A stretch of 64,000 nt of DNA from contig NZ_AP018227.1 of the NCBI RefSeq assembly GCF_002368095.1, positions 5,546,901 to 5,610,900 of the forward strand, written 5' to 3'. The position numbers and the translations under genes are program-made. This DNA is from Calothrix parasitica NIES-267 (lineage in GTDB: Bacteria; Cyanobacteriota; Cyanobacteriia; Cyanobacteriales; Nostocaceae). Positions 1-9,858 of the stretch are shown piece by piece. The notes under the pieces are model-generated. The model was not told the origin of the DNA, ran no database searches, and saw nothing but the letters and a program-made list of their open reading frames with translations. Each line of letters begins with the position of its first letter. The stretch's first letter is position 1.

Positions 1-606
1 TCGCTACCAGTACCGATAGAAATTGTGGAAAATCGTACAGTTGGTGCCACATTGGGATTAGATAGCATCAAACGCAGTATTTATGCTGCTGTTGGTGGTT
101 TGATTTTAGTATTAATATTTATGGTGGTTTATTACAGACTACCGGGGGTTATTGCTAATATTGCACTGATAATTTATGCCCTTTTAACCTGGGCTTGTTT
201 CGCTTTGCTTGGGGTAACTTTAACTTTACCTGGTATTGCCGGTTTTATTCTTAGTATTGGGATGGCAGTTGATGCTAACGTACTAATTTTTGAGCGCACC
301 CGAGAAGAATTACGAGCGGGTAAATCTTTATATCGCTCTGTTGAATCTGGTTTTTACCGAGCATGGTCTAGTATTTTAGATAGTAATGTCACTACACTGA
401 TTGCCTGTGCAGCACTGTTTACTTTCGGGTTTGGCTTAGTCAAAGGCTTTGCCGTAACTTTAGCTGTAGGGGTAGCAGTTAGTATGTTTACCGCAGTAAC
501 TTGTAGCCGCACGTTAATGTTTTTAGCAATCAGAATTGATTCAATACGCAAGCCAGAACTGTTCTGTCCCAATCTGCCAACTTCAAATAAAGCAGAGGTT
601 GCGTAA
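1..606 (+). CDS. secD: Protein translocase subunit SecD, C-terminal part (5' truncated by window edge)
   Basis: The reading frame is open from base 1, so only the last 201 residues are present and the start lies outside the window. SecD with SecF forms the membrane complex that helps the SecYEG channel pull proteins across the plasma or thylakoid membrane using the proton gradient. Visible here are four to five hydrophobic segments and the conserved SecD transmembrane-4 motif [16 protein letters not shown] near residue 90 of the fragment. The stop TAA shares one base with the secF ATG, so the two genes are translationally coupled. The internal GTG at 25 is not the start because coding sequence continues upstream of it. 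Confidence 0.95.
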   Translation, partial: SLPVPIEIVENRTVGATLGLDSIKRSIYAAVGGLILVLIFMVVYYRLPGVIANIALIIYALLTWACFALLGVTLTLPGIAGFILSIGMAVDANVLIFERTREELRAGKSLYRSVESGFYRAWSSILDSNVTTLIACAALFTFGFGLVKGFAVTLAVGVAVSMFTAVTCSRTLMFLAIRIDSIRKPELFCPNLPTSNKAEVA

Positions 607-1583
607 TGAAAATTAGTGTTAATAAATCGCGAACTCTTTGGTGGAGTGTTTCTGGTGCTATTATCTTAGCTGGCATCATCTCAATGCTGTTATCTTGGCA
701 GCAGATTGGCGCACCGCTTCGTCCTAGTTTGGACTTTATTGGTGGTACCCGATTGCAGTTTGAACGAGACTGTACGCTACCAGATAACTGCGATGAACCA
801 GTTAATATCGATGCAGTTCGAGAAGTTGTAGCAGCCCAAGAATTAGCTGATAGCAGCATCCAGTTAATTGAAGATAGAGAAACTGGTGAAAACAACGGGG
901 TATTGATTCGCTCAAAAACTTTAGATGTTGAACAACGTACCCAGTTAGAAACAGCTTTAAGCGAGAAAATTGGTACATTTGACTCGCAAAAAAGGCAGAT
1001 TGATACAGTCGGGCCTACTTTAGGAAGACAATTATTTAATACTGGAATCACTTCCTTGATAGTGGCTTTTACTGGTATTATCATTTACCTTTCGATTCGA
1101 TTTCAAAGGGACTACGCAGTATTTGCCATTGTTGCAACTTTCCACGATATCTTGATGACAACGGGGATTTTCTCGATATTTGGATTACTGTTTGGTTTGG
1201 AAGTAGATAGTTTATTTATTGTTGCTTTACTTACCATTACAGGTTTCTCGGTTAACGATACCGTAGTTATTTACGACCGCATCCGTGAAACTCTCAAAGC
1301 AAATCCGAATCGTCCCATAGTTGAAGTTGTAGACGATGCGGTAAATCAAACTTTAGCTCGTTCGATTAATACCACGCTGACAACTTTACTGTCTTTGATT
1401 GCTATCTTTTTATTTGGTGGTGAAACCTTAAAGAATTTTGCTTTAGCACTGATTCTGGGCTTTCTTGCAGGAGCATATTCCAGTATCTTTATTGCCAGCA
1501 CCCTTCTAACATGGTGGCGCGAACGAAGACAAAAATCAAACCCTCCTCCTGATAACAGCGAACAGTTATCAGTTAACAGTTAG
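606..1583 (+). CDS. secF: Protein translocase subunit SecF
   Basis: 325 residues, the usual SecF length. SecF is the partner of SecD in proton-driven protein export. The N-terminal transmembrane helix is followed by the periplasmic head beginning [11 protein letters not shown], then the five-helix permease-like domain with the SecF motif [16 protein letters not shown] around residues 215-230. The ATG overlaps the secD stop by one base. The last residues, NSEQLSVNS, and the TAG stop are encoded by a CAGTTATCAGTTAACAGTTAG repeat tract that continues downstream, so the C-terminus appears to be repeat-derived. Identification is secure; the natural C-terminus of the ancestor is unknown. Confidence 0.96.
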   Translation: MKISVNKSRTLWWSVSGAIILAGIISMLLSWQQIGAPLRPSLDFIGGTRLQFERDCTLPDNCDEPVNIDAVREVVAAQELADSSIQLIEDRETGENNGVLIRSKTLDVEQRTQLETALSEKIGTFDSQKRQIDTVGPTLGRQLFNTGITSLIVAFTGIIIYLSIRFQRDYAVFAIVATFHDILMTTGIFSIFGLLFGLEVDSLFIVALLTITGFSVNDTVVIYDRIRETLKANPNRPIVEVVDDAVNQTLARSINTTLTTLLSLIAIFLFGGETLKNFALALILGFLAGAYSSIFIASTLLTWWRERRQKSNPPPDNSEQLSVNS

Positions 1584-1620
1584 CAGTTATTCGCGAACAG
1601 CGAACAGTTAACAGTTATCA
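1557..1620. repeat. CAGTTA(A/T)C-type short repeat tract
   Basis: Degenerate copies of CAGTTATC, CAGTTAAC and CAGTTAGC with GCGAACAG spacers overlap the secF 3' end. Similar words recur at 4957-4990 and near 11107, so this is a dispersed repeat rather than secF-specific sequence. Confidence 0.75.
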
Positions 1621-1654
1621 ATAAAGATAATTAGGTAAGAAATTTTTAATTCAC

Positions 1655-1747
1655 AACTCCTAACTCCTAACTCCTAACTCCTAATTCCTAACTCCTAATT
1701 CCTAATTCCTAACTCCTAACTCCTAACTCCTAACTCCTAACTCCTCT
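1655..1747. repeat. Heptanucleotide STRR array (CTCCTAA)n
   Basis: About thirteen copies of the 7-bp unit CTCCTAA with a few TTCCTAA variants lie between secF and the next gene. Short tandemly repeated repetitive (STRR) heptamers are known in heterocystous cyanobacteria. The array ends about 10 bases before the downstream ATG and so occupies its leader. Confidence 0.9.
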
Positions 1748-1755
1748 CCTTGTTT

Positions 1756-2145
1756 ATGGCTCAAGTAGAAAAACCATCGTCTGACTCATCTTTTATTCAG
1801 CAGGTGCAAAGACTCCATGAATTGACGGTTTATGGTCGGTGGTTGCTAGTTACATTTTTATGGCTAACTTTAGCACCTTTATGCTTGTGGAACTTACGTA
1901 CAGATATTGGATTTTTGCTGGAGTATTTTACTTGGGCTTCGGTAAGATATGGATTGTTTTTCAACCCTTTTGCTACTCTGGGTCTGGGTTTATGTGTCGG
2001 TATGACCCTTAGTGTTTTGATGTGGCAAAGTCGTAATATCTTATTTGGTATGCCAGTCCCTGAAAAACAGCGTTTGGAGAAGCAGGTTTATCGCATTCGT
2101 CAGCAGGGTCCTTCTCATCCGCTTTGGAAATGGGTTTGTAAGTAA
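1756..2145 (+). CDS. Conserved hypothetical membrane protein
   Basis: 129 residues from ATG 1756; an in-frame TTG at 1750 sits at the STRR edge and is a less likely start. I do not recognise a named family. Two clear hydrophobic segments are visible, one near residues 30-50 (WLLVTFLWLTLAPLCLW) and one near 75-95 (ATLGLGLCVGMTLSVLMW), followed by a basic C-terminal tail with KQRLEKQVYRIRQQ. This suggests a small membrane protein with a cytoplasmic basic tail. It follows secF on the same strand after a 170-base repeat-filled gap, so co-transcription is possible but not shown. No function is assigned. Confidence 0.7.
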   Translation: MAQVEKPSSDSSFIQQVQRLHELTVYGRWLLVTFLWLTLAPLCLWNLRTDIGFLLEYFTWASVRYGLFFNPFATLGLGLCVGMTLSVLMWQSRNILFGMPVPEKQRLEKQVYRIRQQGPSHPLWKWVCK

Positions 2146-2383
2146 GTAATTTTTTTTAATTTAACTTCTATTTAGTTTTAGTATATAAATTTTTTTATAC
2201 TTTTATAGATAAAATGTAACTTTTATATTCTAGAATTAAAGTCTACGCGAAAAGACATAAAAATATAGTTTTTCAGATTTTTATATACTCCGAATTACCT
2301 TTGTGGTCTGGGAGTCATTGCGAATTAATAAAAAGGTTAGTATAACTAACTACAAGATTACAACTTTTATCTGGTTGCGATAG

Positions 2384-2860
2384 ATGAATAATTCTCAAAT
2401 TTTATTTAGCGATGCAAAATCCAAAATTGACATAGACCAGCTGCAAAAACTTTTTACGTTAGGAGCTTTTTGGGCTAAAGAGCGCAATACAGAAGATTTA
2501 GCAGAAGCTATAAAAAATAGCGAACCTGTAATTGCTGTGTGGAATAAACAGCAATTAATCGGTTTTGCTAGAGCTACAAGTGACGGTGTTTATCGCGCTA
2601 CGATTTGGGATGTTGTAATCCACCCAGATTTTCGTGGAACTGGATTGGGTAGTAAATTAGTAGAAACAGTTTTAAGTCATCCGAGGATGAGTAAGGTTGA
2701 GCGGGTCTATTTGATGACCACTCACCAACAAAAATTCTACGAGAAAATTGGTTTTGAGCAAAATAGCTCTACGACAATGGTGATATATAATCGCTCAAAT
2801 CTAACAAATCTAGATAGTTTTAATGCTGTAACTAATCTGAGTGAGTTCCTTGAGGGATAG
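2384..2860 (+). CDS. GNAT-family N-acetyltransferase
   Basis: 158 residues. GNAT enzymes move an acetyl group from acetyl-CoA to an amine. The central core has FARATSDGVYRATIWDVVIH (beta-4) followed by the acetyl-CoA pyrophosphate loop FRGTGLGSKLVE (R/Q-x-x-G-x-G/A type), and the C-terminal FYEKIGFE signature is present. The core closely resembles the larger GNAT at 7764-8297 ([20 protein letters not shown]), so the two are paralogues, this one lacking most of the N-terminal region. The substrate is unknown. Its 3' end overlaps the convergent histidine-kinase-like gene by 29 bases. Confidence 0.85.
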   Translation: MNNSQILFSDAKSKIDIDQLQKLFTLGAFWAKERNTEDLAEAIKNSEPVIAVWNKQQLIGFARATSDGVYRATIWDVVIHPDFRGTGLGSKLVETVLSHPRMSKVERVYLMTTHQQKFYEKIGFEQNSSTTMVIYNRSNLTNLDSFNAVTNLSEFLEG

Positions 2861-3743
2861 AAATTTGTAGCCGAGAAAGATGCTCGTTTCTATTATTTTC
2901 GGGATGGGAAACAATTTCTAGTTTTCCTCCCATTACTTCAAGTACAGTTTGATTTAATAATAGCTTCATCCCTGCTTGGATTAGCTCTATTTCTTCTTCT
3001 TGTATTTCTTTGTCGTCTTCTGACTCAATTAAATTTACGGGTTCGCTAGAAGGAATAGCTTCAGTTGGTACATCAAGCCAAATATAAACAATATTTTTGT
3101 TTTCATCAGCTTTAGCAGAAACAAGTATTTTACCTTCCTCCATTCGAGAAATAGCGATATCGATGAAGGTAACTAATGTTTGTTTCAACCATCGATGGTC
3201 TGCAATAACATAAATATCCTCGCTTGGTTGTAATATCTCAAACGGATAATTACGATTTTCAGCAAGCATATAAGTTAACTCATGAGTTTCGTGCAAGATT
3301 TTCTTCAAAGAGCGAGACCCAATATCCAATTTGCTATTACCGTGTTCGGCCCTAGCGATATGAAGTATTTCATCAATCAACTTCAATAACTGTAAAGCCC
3401 GTTCGTGAGCTTGACCAATAAATTCGCGCTCTTCCTCTGGATTTTCACATAAGTCCGATAAGATTAATTGATGCAATCCAATCAAACCATTAAGTGGCGA
3501 TCGCAATACATGAGTAGTCCGAGCTAGAAAACCGGCTTTGAATTGGCTCATTTCTCTGGCCATATGGTAACCCAGTTCTACTTCTCTCATTCGTTGAGAT
3601 AGCTCATCAATATCTTGCTTGTTTTCTAATTTTGACTCGGTAAATGACAATTTATTCTTGTTGTTTGTATTGAGCAAAAACCGACAAATACCTATTCCTG
3701 ACGCTAATCCAGTACCGAAGTATATCCAGTTGTTCCAATCCAT
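2832..3743 (-). CDS. Histidine-kinase-like protein with degenerate H-box and ATPase domain
   Basis: 303 residues. An N-terminal hydrophobic anchor (residues 6-24) and a coiled region (40-66) precede a HisKA-type dimerisation helix pair around 66-130. The H-box reads FLARTTHVLRSPLNGLIG: His78 is kept, but the Glu that normally follows it is Val. In the expected ATP-binding domain the N-box Asn is not apparent (DHRWLKQTLVTFIDIAI) and no clear G1/G2 glycine-rich boxes are visible. It is therefore related to sensor kinases but may not phosphorylate; it could act as a dimerising or signalling scaffold. No response regulator lies next to it. Confidence 0.7.
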   Translation of the reverse strand: MDWNNWIYFGTGLASGIGICRFLLNTNNKNKLSFTESKLENKQDIDELSQRMREVELGYHMAREMSQFKAGFLARTTHVLRSPLNGLIGLHQLILSDLCENPEEEREFIGQAHERALQLLKLIDEILHIARAEHGNSKLDIGSRSLKKILHETHELTYMLAENRNYPFEILQPSEDIYVIADHRWLKQTLVTFIDIAISRMEEGKILVSAKADENKNIVYIWLDVPTEAIPSSEPVNLIESEDDKEIQEEEIELIQAGMKLLLNQTVLEVMGGKLEIVSHPENNRNEHLSRLQISIPQGTHSD

Positions 3744-3751
3744 AATTCTGT

Positions 3752-3960
3752 GCTAGATATCAAGCTCTTAATATTGATTACCAAGTTACATCACTCGATT
3801 CTTCTTATCCTTACTTAGATAAAGAAATTGAGCAATATATTTCCTACTTTCGCAAATCCCTAGAAGCTTTACCTCATGCAAACTATTTTATGAAGAGTTA
3901 GGTTATGAGGTTGAAGGTGCTTCCTGCTTTCTGGATGAAGTTAACACAAGCTTAGGATAG
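3752..3960 (+). pseudogene. Frameshifted gene remnant, family unknown
   Basis: From 3752 the frame reads ARYQALNIDYQVTSLDSSYP and onward to LEALPHANYF. A shift of frame near 3888-3892 then gives YEELGYEVEGASCFLDEVN and a TAG at 3958-3960. Each half looks protein-like, but neither has a start codon and a stop (TAA 3743) closes the first half upstream. I read this as the 3' remnant of a decayed gene. No family is recognised. Confidence 0.45.
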
Positions 3961-4015
3961 AGGAATATTTAAAAGTTTAACTAAATACTTAACTAAAAAT
4001 TTAACTAAAAATTTT

Positions 4016-4343
4016 AGGAATGGCCGCAACCGGCACATTTCTTTTGTAAGGGAGGCAAAATACGGTTCCTTAGTGCGGTCTTGGGGAGCCATTGCGTTGC
4101 GCGGTGAATCAAGGAAAGGGGGTGTCGGTTTCCGTCCCCCTTTCCTAGTGAACCCGAAGGGGAACAAGCGCGTTGTAGCAAATGGCGTGGTTTCCCCCAT
4201 GAGCAACTAAGGAACCCGGAGGGTGTAGATTTTCTTCCCGTATTATTGCCGAGGCACGTGACACTTTGAAAATGCCCGAACGTAGTAATAATGTTTTGAG
4301 CGTCACGCACCACCCTACTGTTGTGACAATTGCGACCATTCCT
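4016..4343. mobile_element. MITE-like element with imperfect 14-bp terminal inverted repeats
   Basis: The ends AGGAATGGCCGCAA (4016-4029) and TTGCGACCATTCCT (4330-4343) are inverted repeats with one mismatch. The right-hand ~85 bases are nearly identical, in inverted orientation, to the 125-bp element at 48485-48609, including the stretch around ACGTAGTAATAATGTTTTGA. No transposase is encoded; short open frames inside are by-products of the GC-rich repeat. It lies downstream of tsaC (minus strand), in a run of TTTAACTAAAAA units. Confidence 0.75.
4065..4218. repeat. Nested GC-rich palindromic element
   Basis: Bounded by the inverted repeat GGTTCCTTAGT / ACTAAGGAACC and containing a hairpin AAAGGGGG...CCCCCTTT (about 4116-4144). 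It lies inside the larger element at 4016-4343 and is absent from the shorter related copy at 48485-48609, which suggests insertion of one repeat into another. Confidence 0.6.
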
Positions 4344-4363
4344 GAATTTAACTAAAAATCTAA

Positions 4364-4954
4364 TTAAATATCTAAATTAACAGCACCTTGGCGTAAAATC
4401 TGCCATTTTTGATTATCCCACTTCGCAACAGTAGAAGGAATACCTACAGGTTGTATTTTGCTTTCATATGAGGTTGTTTCCAAAGTTAATACATTTGGAA
4501 ACTCTGCTTCTATTTCGGGTATTGTCTGCAAAGGAGGCTTTCCAGACAAATTAGCACTAGTAGTAGCAAGAGGACCTGTTTGCGCTAAAACTCTACAAGC
4601 AATATCACTTTGAGGCACTCTAACCCCAATTGTAGTAGGGTTATTGGGATTCATACATGATGGCACTTTTGATGATGCAGGCAGGACTAAAGTCAAGGCT
4701 CCACCCCAGTATTTATCGGCAACTTTTTGCCAAATTTCATACTCTTCTTGACTACCTTTGACAAAATCCCATATTTGCTCAGAGTCTGCTGCCATAAGTA
4801 TCAGGGGTTTATCCAGACTACGCTGCTTTACTGTAAAAATTGATTCTGCCTTTTCAGGTAAAGCAGCGAGTGCAGGAACGGTATCCGTGGGAAAGCTAAC
4901 TACTCGACCTTCTTTTACTCCCGCAACCAACTCAGCAATAGAAACCTGTGTCAT
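4364..4954 (-). CDS. tsaC: L-threonylcarbamoyladenylate synthase (Sua5/YrdC family)
   Basis: 196 residues. It makes threonylcarbamoyl-AMP from threonine, bicarbonate and ATP, the first step in t6A37 modification of ANN-decoding tRNAs; TsaD, encoded at 11115-12155, performs the later transfer. Diagnostic motifs are FPTDTVPALAALP near the N-terminus, KQRSLDKPLILM around residue 45, GVRVPQSDIACRVL, and TTSANLSGKPP near 130. It lacks the C-terminal Sua5 domain, so it is the short YrdC/TsaC form. It lies 155 bases downstream of prmC on the same strand, a common pairing (prmC-tsaC), but an STRR array now separates the two. Confidence 0.92.
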   Translation of the reverse strand: MTQVSIAELVAGVKEGRVVSFPTDTVPALAALPEKAESIFTVKQRSLDKPLILMAADSEQIWDFVKGSQEEYEIWQKVADKYWGGALTLVLPASSKVPSCMNPNNPTTIGVRVPQSDIACRVLAQTGPLATTSANLSGKPPLQTIPEIEAEFPNVLTLETTSYESKIQPVGIPSTVAKWDNQKWQILRQGAVNLDI

Positions 4955-5011
4955 TAATCAGCGAACAGTTATCGGTTATCAGTGAACAATTATTAATAAT
5001 AAATTATATTT

Positions 5012-5118
5012 ACTACTCCTAACTCCTAACTCCTAACTCCTAACTCCTAACTCCTAACTCCTAACTCCTAACTCCTAACTCCTAACTCCTAACTCCTAAC
5101 TCCTAACTCCTAACTCCT
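5012..5118. repeat. Heptanucleotide STRR array (CTCCTAA)n overlapping the prmC 3' end
   Basis: About fifteen perfect copies of CTCCTAA fill the prmC-tsaC gap. On the minus strand the unit reads TTAGGAG, and the prmC frame ends AGG AGT TAG inside it. Same unit as at 1655-1747. Confidence 0.92.
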
Positions 5119-6015
5119 ATAAGCGAGAGCGAAGCGTTCAATTCCAGCTAAATCGCGATGAATTTCAATTTTGCTATAGCTGCCGTTATCGTAGAGCATT
5201 TGCTTTACTTTATCTGCCTGTCCTGCCATCATTTCAATTAGCCATATTCCACCAGGTCTTAAATAGTCGGGTGAAGTTTTTACCAAATGGCGGATGCATT
5301 CTAAACCATCGTCACCACCATCTAAAGCCAAATGCGGTTCGTGTTTGAAAACTTCTGGCTGTAGATTGGGTAAGGTCGCGGTCGGAATATAAGGTGGATT
5401 AGATACCATACCGTTAAATTCACCTTTAAGAAAATCTAACGGTTCCCACCATGAGCCTTGATAGAATTTAATGCGATTGTCCAGACTATAATCATGAGCA
5501 TTTTGCCGAGCAATAGAAAGCGCTTGACTAGAACGGTCTACAGCATAAATTGTTGCTTTACTAAAAGCACTACACAATCCTAAAGCTATTATTCCGCTAC
5601 CAGTTCCTAAGTCAGCCCAATTTCCTTCTTGGATTGCTGGATTATTGCTCTGTAGGGCTACTACTAAATCAATTAAGGACTCAGTTTCTGGTCTGGGAAT
5701 TAAAACTGAGGGTGAAACTTTAATATTAAAATGCCGCCAAGGAGTACTTCTAGCAATGTACTGCACTGGAAGATTTTCACTAAGTCTTTCTTGCCAAAGT
5801 TTTGATAACTCTTGTAGGGTTAACTTTAGCGGAATTTGAGACTTTTCTTTAAAAGAACCAATACGTAGCGCTAAACTATCTAGCCCAGCAATTTCTTGCA
5901 ATAGCCAATCTACCTCAACCTTAGAGACATTGGTGGATAAAGCAGCCGACGTTATCGCAGCATCTCGCCACTTTGAAAGTTCGTTACCAGATACCCAGAA
6001 CTGCTTATCCACCAT
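5110..6015 (-). CDS. prmC: Peptide chain release factor N5-glutamine methyltransferase
   Basis: 301 residues. PrmC (HemK) uses S-adenosylmethionine to methylate the Gln of the GGQ motif in release factors RF1 and RF2. The N-terminal helical domain is followed by VLIPRPETE (105-112), the SAM-binding loop DLGTGSG (135-141) and the catalytic SNPPYIPTA (NPPY at 206-209). The start ATG gives MVDKQFW. The final two residues (Arg-Ser) and the stop come from the adjoining heptamer array, so the enzyme probably carries a short repeat-derived tail. tsaC follows on the same strand. Confidence 0.95.
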   Translation of the reverse strand: MVDKQFWVSGNELSKWRDAAITSAALSTNVSKVEVDWLLQEIAGLDSLALRIGSFKEKSQIPLKLTLQELSKLWQERLSENLPVQYIARSTPWRHFNIKVSPSVLIPRPETESLIDLVVALQSNNPAIQEGNWADLGTGSGIIALGLCSAFSKATIYAVDRSSQALSIARQNAHDYSLDNRIKFYQGSWWEPLDFLKGEFNGMVSNPPYIPTATLPNLQPEVFKHEPHLALDGGDDGLECIRHLVKTSPDYLRPGGIWLIEMMAGQADKVKQMLYDNGSYSKIEIHRDLAGIERFALAYRS

Positions 6016-6046
6016 GTCTTAAGAGAAATAAAGATTTATTTTACTA

Positions 6047-6847
6047 TTATTTCTTCGCGGGTGCTGAGCTAGGGGCGTTTTTCTTGGGAAGTTTCTGAAT
6101 ATATTGTCTAGCTTCCGGATTGGGGAAAAACAGGACTTTATCCAGCCAAGGGTCGTTTTTCTCTTGCAAAGTATTAAGTATCCCGTCTACATCTACCACT
6201 TGGATATCAGCCTTGGGGAATTTTGGCTTGACTTGGCTGAGCAGATTGTTAGCGTCTTGCATGCTAAAGAATAAAGGAACTACTTCCTCTTCTGCTTTTT
6301 TCTCTCCAAGTTTGATTGGTACGTAGCTTTTATCTGGTGCGAATCTAACAATAAAAACAGGTACGCTTCTAAACTGTTTTACCTGTTGACCGCTTTTTTT
6401 CAACAAGTTCATTGCTCCTTTAATTTCCTTGTCAACAGGTTTAAAGGCAAATAACAAGCGGTTGGGTTCATTTTTCGTCTTCTGCACCTGCTGGAAAATA
6501 ACCCCTAATGGTACAGGAGTCACTTGTAGGTTTTTCACCATCTGTGTCATTTTAGGGTCTTTATCTTTTACCTTCTGCAAGTCGCTAATAAAGGCTTGAG
6601 CTTCTTGTTTGCTCATGTAAACCCCGGTTACAGAACCATTCGATTTTTTACCGTTTTGTTCGGGTATAGGACGACTTAATGGTAAACCTTGTGGGTTGGT
6701 AATTAACCATACTGGTATATTATCGAGCTTACTTTTAATTTCTTGTTCTGATAACGCAATTGCTGGAGCAATTGTGCTTGTGACAGTTCCTAGTAGAGTA
6801 CTCCCCACTAAACCTAACATTGCTCCCCAGCGAACTAATGATTTCAT
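6047..6847 (-). CDS. Tic22-like family protein
   Basis: 266 residues from ATG 6847, chosen because AGGAG stands just upstream of it; an in-frame ATG at 6877 would add ten residues. An N-terminal hydrophobic signal (MKSLVRWGAMLGLVGSTLLG) ends near PAIA, followed by LDNIPVWLITNPQGLPLSR and repeated halves typical of Tic22 (VFQQVQ, FSMQDAN). Cyanobacterial Tic22 is a periplasmic, chaperone-like protein linked to outer-membrane biogenesis, related to the chloroplast import component. The C-terminus is Pro/Lys/Ala rich. The gene stands alone on the minus strand just upstream of prmC (31 bases), so all three minus-strand genes may share a transcript. Confidence 0.85.
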   Translation of the reverse strand: MKSLVRWGAMLGLVGSTLLGTVTSTIAPAIALSEQEIKSKLDNIPVWLITNPQGLPLSRPIPEQNGKKSNGSVTGVYMSKQEAQAFISDLQKVKDKDPKMTQMVKNLQVTPVPLGVIFQQVQKTKNEPNRLLFAFKPVDKEIKGAMNLLKKSGQQVKQFRSVPVFIVRFAPDKSYVPIKLGEKKAEEEVVPLFFSMQDANNLLSQVKPKFPKADIQVVDVDGILNTLQEKNDPWLDKVLFFPNPEARQYIQKLPKKNAPSSAPAKK

Positions 6848-6877
6848 GACTTCTCCTAGCATCAATACTTCAATCAA

Positions 6878-7446
6878 GTTGAGTCAGGTTAGATTAGCGA
6901 TTTTAACCGACTTTTATAGTTATAGTCTCTTCAACAGTTTTTTTTACTGTACGCTATTCACATCTCTACCAAGTTTTATCCAATATTTTGAGTAATAACA
7001 AGGCGAGATAGTGGCCACAGATACATTAAAAGCAGAAAAAAATTAAATTAACTTTTCTGTCTACCAAATATATCAAATGCCATTTTATTGCTTTTCTTAA
7101 ATAATGTTGACGCTTTTGAAAATAATATCGTTCCACGCAAAGTCCTGGAAATAAGTTGCTTTTTTACACATTTCCTCAACTACGTTATTTGTATATCTAG
7201 GACACGTGTAACCTTTTCATACAAAAAGTAAAGCCTTACTTGCCAAGCAAAACATCATACGGTTTATTTACAGAAAAGTATTATTCCTTTAATAATATTT
7301 ATTACTCACTATATACTTAATTATTAGAAAGGATAATATTAAATATTTTGATTTTTTTATGAATAACATAAAAAAACTTACAACTTCTAATATTTCCAAT
7401 ATCAAAGTTAGCTATAAAAAGCCAGCTAAAAATTTGAATTGTAGAA
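6878..7446. other. Intergenic region without recognisable gene
   Basis: AT-rich spacer between the Tic22-like gene and tRNA-Pro. It should hold the promoter of the minus-strand gene. An apparent small frame starting at 7360 runs into the tRNA and is not credible. Confidence 0.5.
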
Positions 7447-7520
7447 TCGGGATGACAGGATTCGAACCTGCGACATCCTGCTCCCAAAGCAGGCGCGCTA
7501 CCAAGCTGCGCTACATCCCG
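7447..7520 (-). tRNA. tRNA-Pro (anticodon TGG)
   Basis: Read on the minus strand, the sequence begins CGGGATGTAGCGCAGC and ends with the matching acceptor strand CATCCCG plus discriminator A. The anticodon arm is CCTGC-TTTGGGA-GCAGG with anticodon TGG, and the T arm carries GGTTCGAATCC. All four arms fold, the length is 74 nucleotides, and the 3' CCA is not encoded. TGG is the wobble-reading proline anticodon. Confidence 0.97.
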
Positions 7521-7763
7521 TAAAAATTAACCAGTTGATGGCAATATTTAGATAGTATCACATTTTATCTACTTGTGGCAAATAAAGTTATGTGATTGTT
7601 TGACTATGCTGTAATTTTTTTATTTAAACTAGCTTGCTTTGATTATTTTGAATGCCTTAATAGCGATTCCGCGCTATGAAAGGCGCGGATGCCGGACTAT
7701 CAGACTTATGATTACCAACAAGCTTTAAAATTAGAACTCTATTCAAGGTAACTTAGGAGCGGA

Positions 7764-8988
<1,225 letters not shown>

Positions 8989-9708
8989 ATGGCTTCTGGT
9001 TTAAAAACATCAACACTGGAATTACTCAAACGCTTTAATAAGTCGTTTCCCCAGTTTTACGAGCAATTTGTCAGCAGTGAGATTCAACTGCAAAATTTGC
9101 GCCTAGCATATCGTCTTTATAAAACCAGACGTGCCGTTATTGAGTTGAAGCCCGAAGGTGGTAAAAGTGCTTTGCATTTTGCCTACCGCAATCAGTCTTT
9201 TCTCCTCAGCGATATTTTTGGTGTCCTAGCAGCTTATGGACTAACAATTCACAGCTTAAGTTTGTACGGACAAATCAAACCGCCAATGTTAGTTTTTATG
9301 AAACTAATTGTATCTCGCGGTAGCAAAGCTCTTTCAGATAAAACAGCAGAAAATGCCTGTCGTGCAATTCGTGAAGCTTTAGGAGGACGTTTTGAAGTAG
9401 AAGAGATGTTAGCAGTAGAGTTCAACCTCGATGCTGGTTTAGAAAAAGTAGAAACAGAATTTTATGTAGATCCAGTGTTTCATTTACCGGCTTTAGTTAT
9501 TGAAGCTGATAACCAACCCGGATTATTCTATAAAGTTATGTACGCTATGTGGCTCGAGGATTTACTGGTAGTTAATGCTAACCTACTGGTTTGGCGAGGA
9601 CGAACCCGCTTGATTGTTTATTTATTAGGGCCTAACGAAAGTTTGATTCCCGAATATCTGGGGCATAAAATAGCTGAAAGCGTGCGGGGAAGATTTGAAG
9701 GGAGATAA
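8989..9708 (+). CDS. Conserved cyanobacterial protein with ACT-like repeats
   Basis: 239 residues, soluble. The sequence shows two regions of ACT-domain style: around residues 65-95 (FLLSDIFGVLAAYGLTIHSLSLYG) and around 165-215 (ALVIEADNQPGLFYKVMYAM followed by NANLLVWRGRTRLIVYLLG), reminiscent of the C-terminal ACT domains of GlnD-type regulators. ACT domains usually bind small ligands such as amino acids. No catalytic domain is attached, so this may be a stand-alone regulatory protein. It lies 150 bases upstream of the alpha/beta hydrolase on the same strand. Function is not established. Confidence 0.65.
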   Translation: MASGLKTSTLELLKRFNKSFPQFYEQFVSSEIQLQNLRLAYRLYKTRRAVIELKPEGGKSALHFAYRNQSFLLSDIFGVLAAYGLTIHSLSLYGQIKPPMLVFMKLIVSRGSKALSDKTAENACRAIREALGGRFEVEEMLAVEFNLDAGLEKVETEFYVDPVFHLPALVIEADNQPGLFYKVMYAMWLEDLLVVNANLLVWRGRTRLIVYLLGPNESLIPEYLGHKIAESVRGRFEGR

Positions 9709-9858
9709 ATATATTTATATATTTTATAATACTCGTTGGTCGAGCTAGAGAAACTCCTCTTCTCATAGCTAAGAGATACCCAAACATTCAATCGGGAGTT
9801 TGTTGAGTTTGTTGTAAGTAAAGCTTTTTTATCGCTTTTGTTCTTAAAGGTACGTCCT

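Noticed and set aside
3952-4339. Three overlapping minus-strand open frames of 64-99 codons
   Set aside because: They lie wholly within the nested MITE-like element and reflect its GC-rich repeat, not genes.
7360-7522. Plus-strand frame of about 54 codons
   Set aside because: Its second half is the antisense of tRNA-Pro, so the open frame is coincidental.
7690-7752. Plus-strand short frame MPDYQTYDYQQALKLELYSR
   Set aside because: It could be a gene remnant, but 20 codons with no partner segment is not enough.
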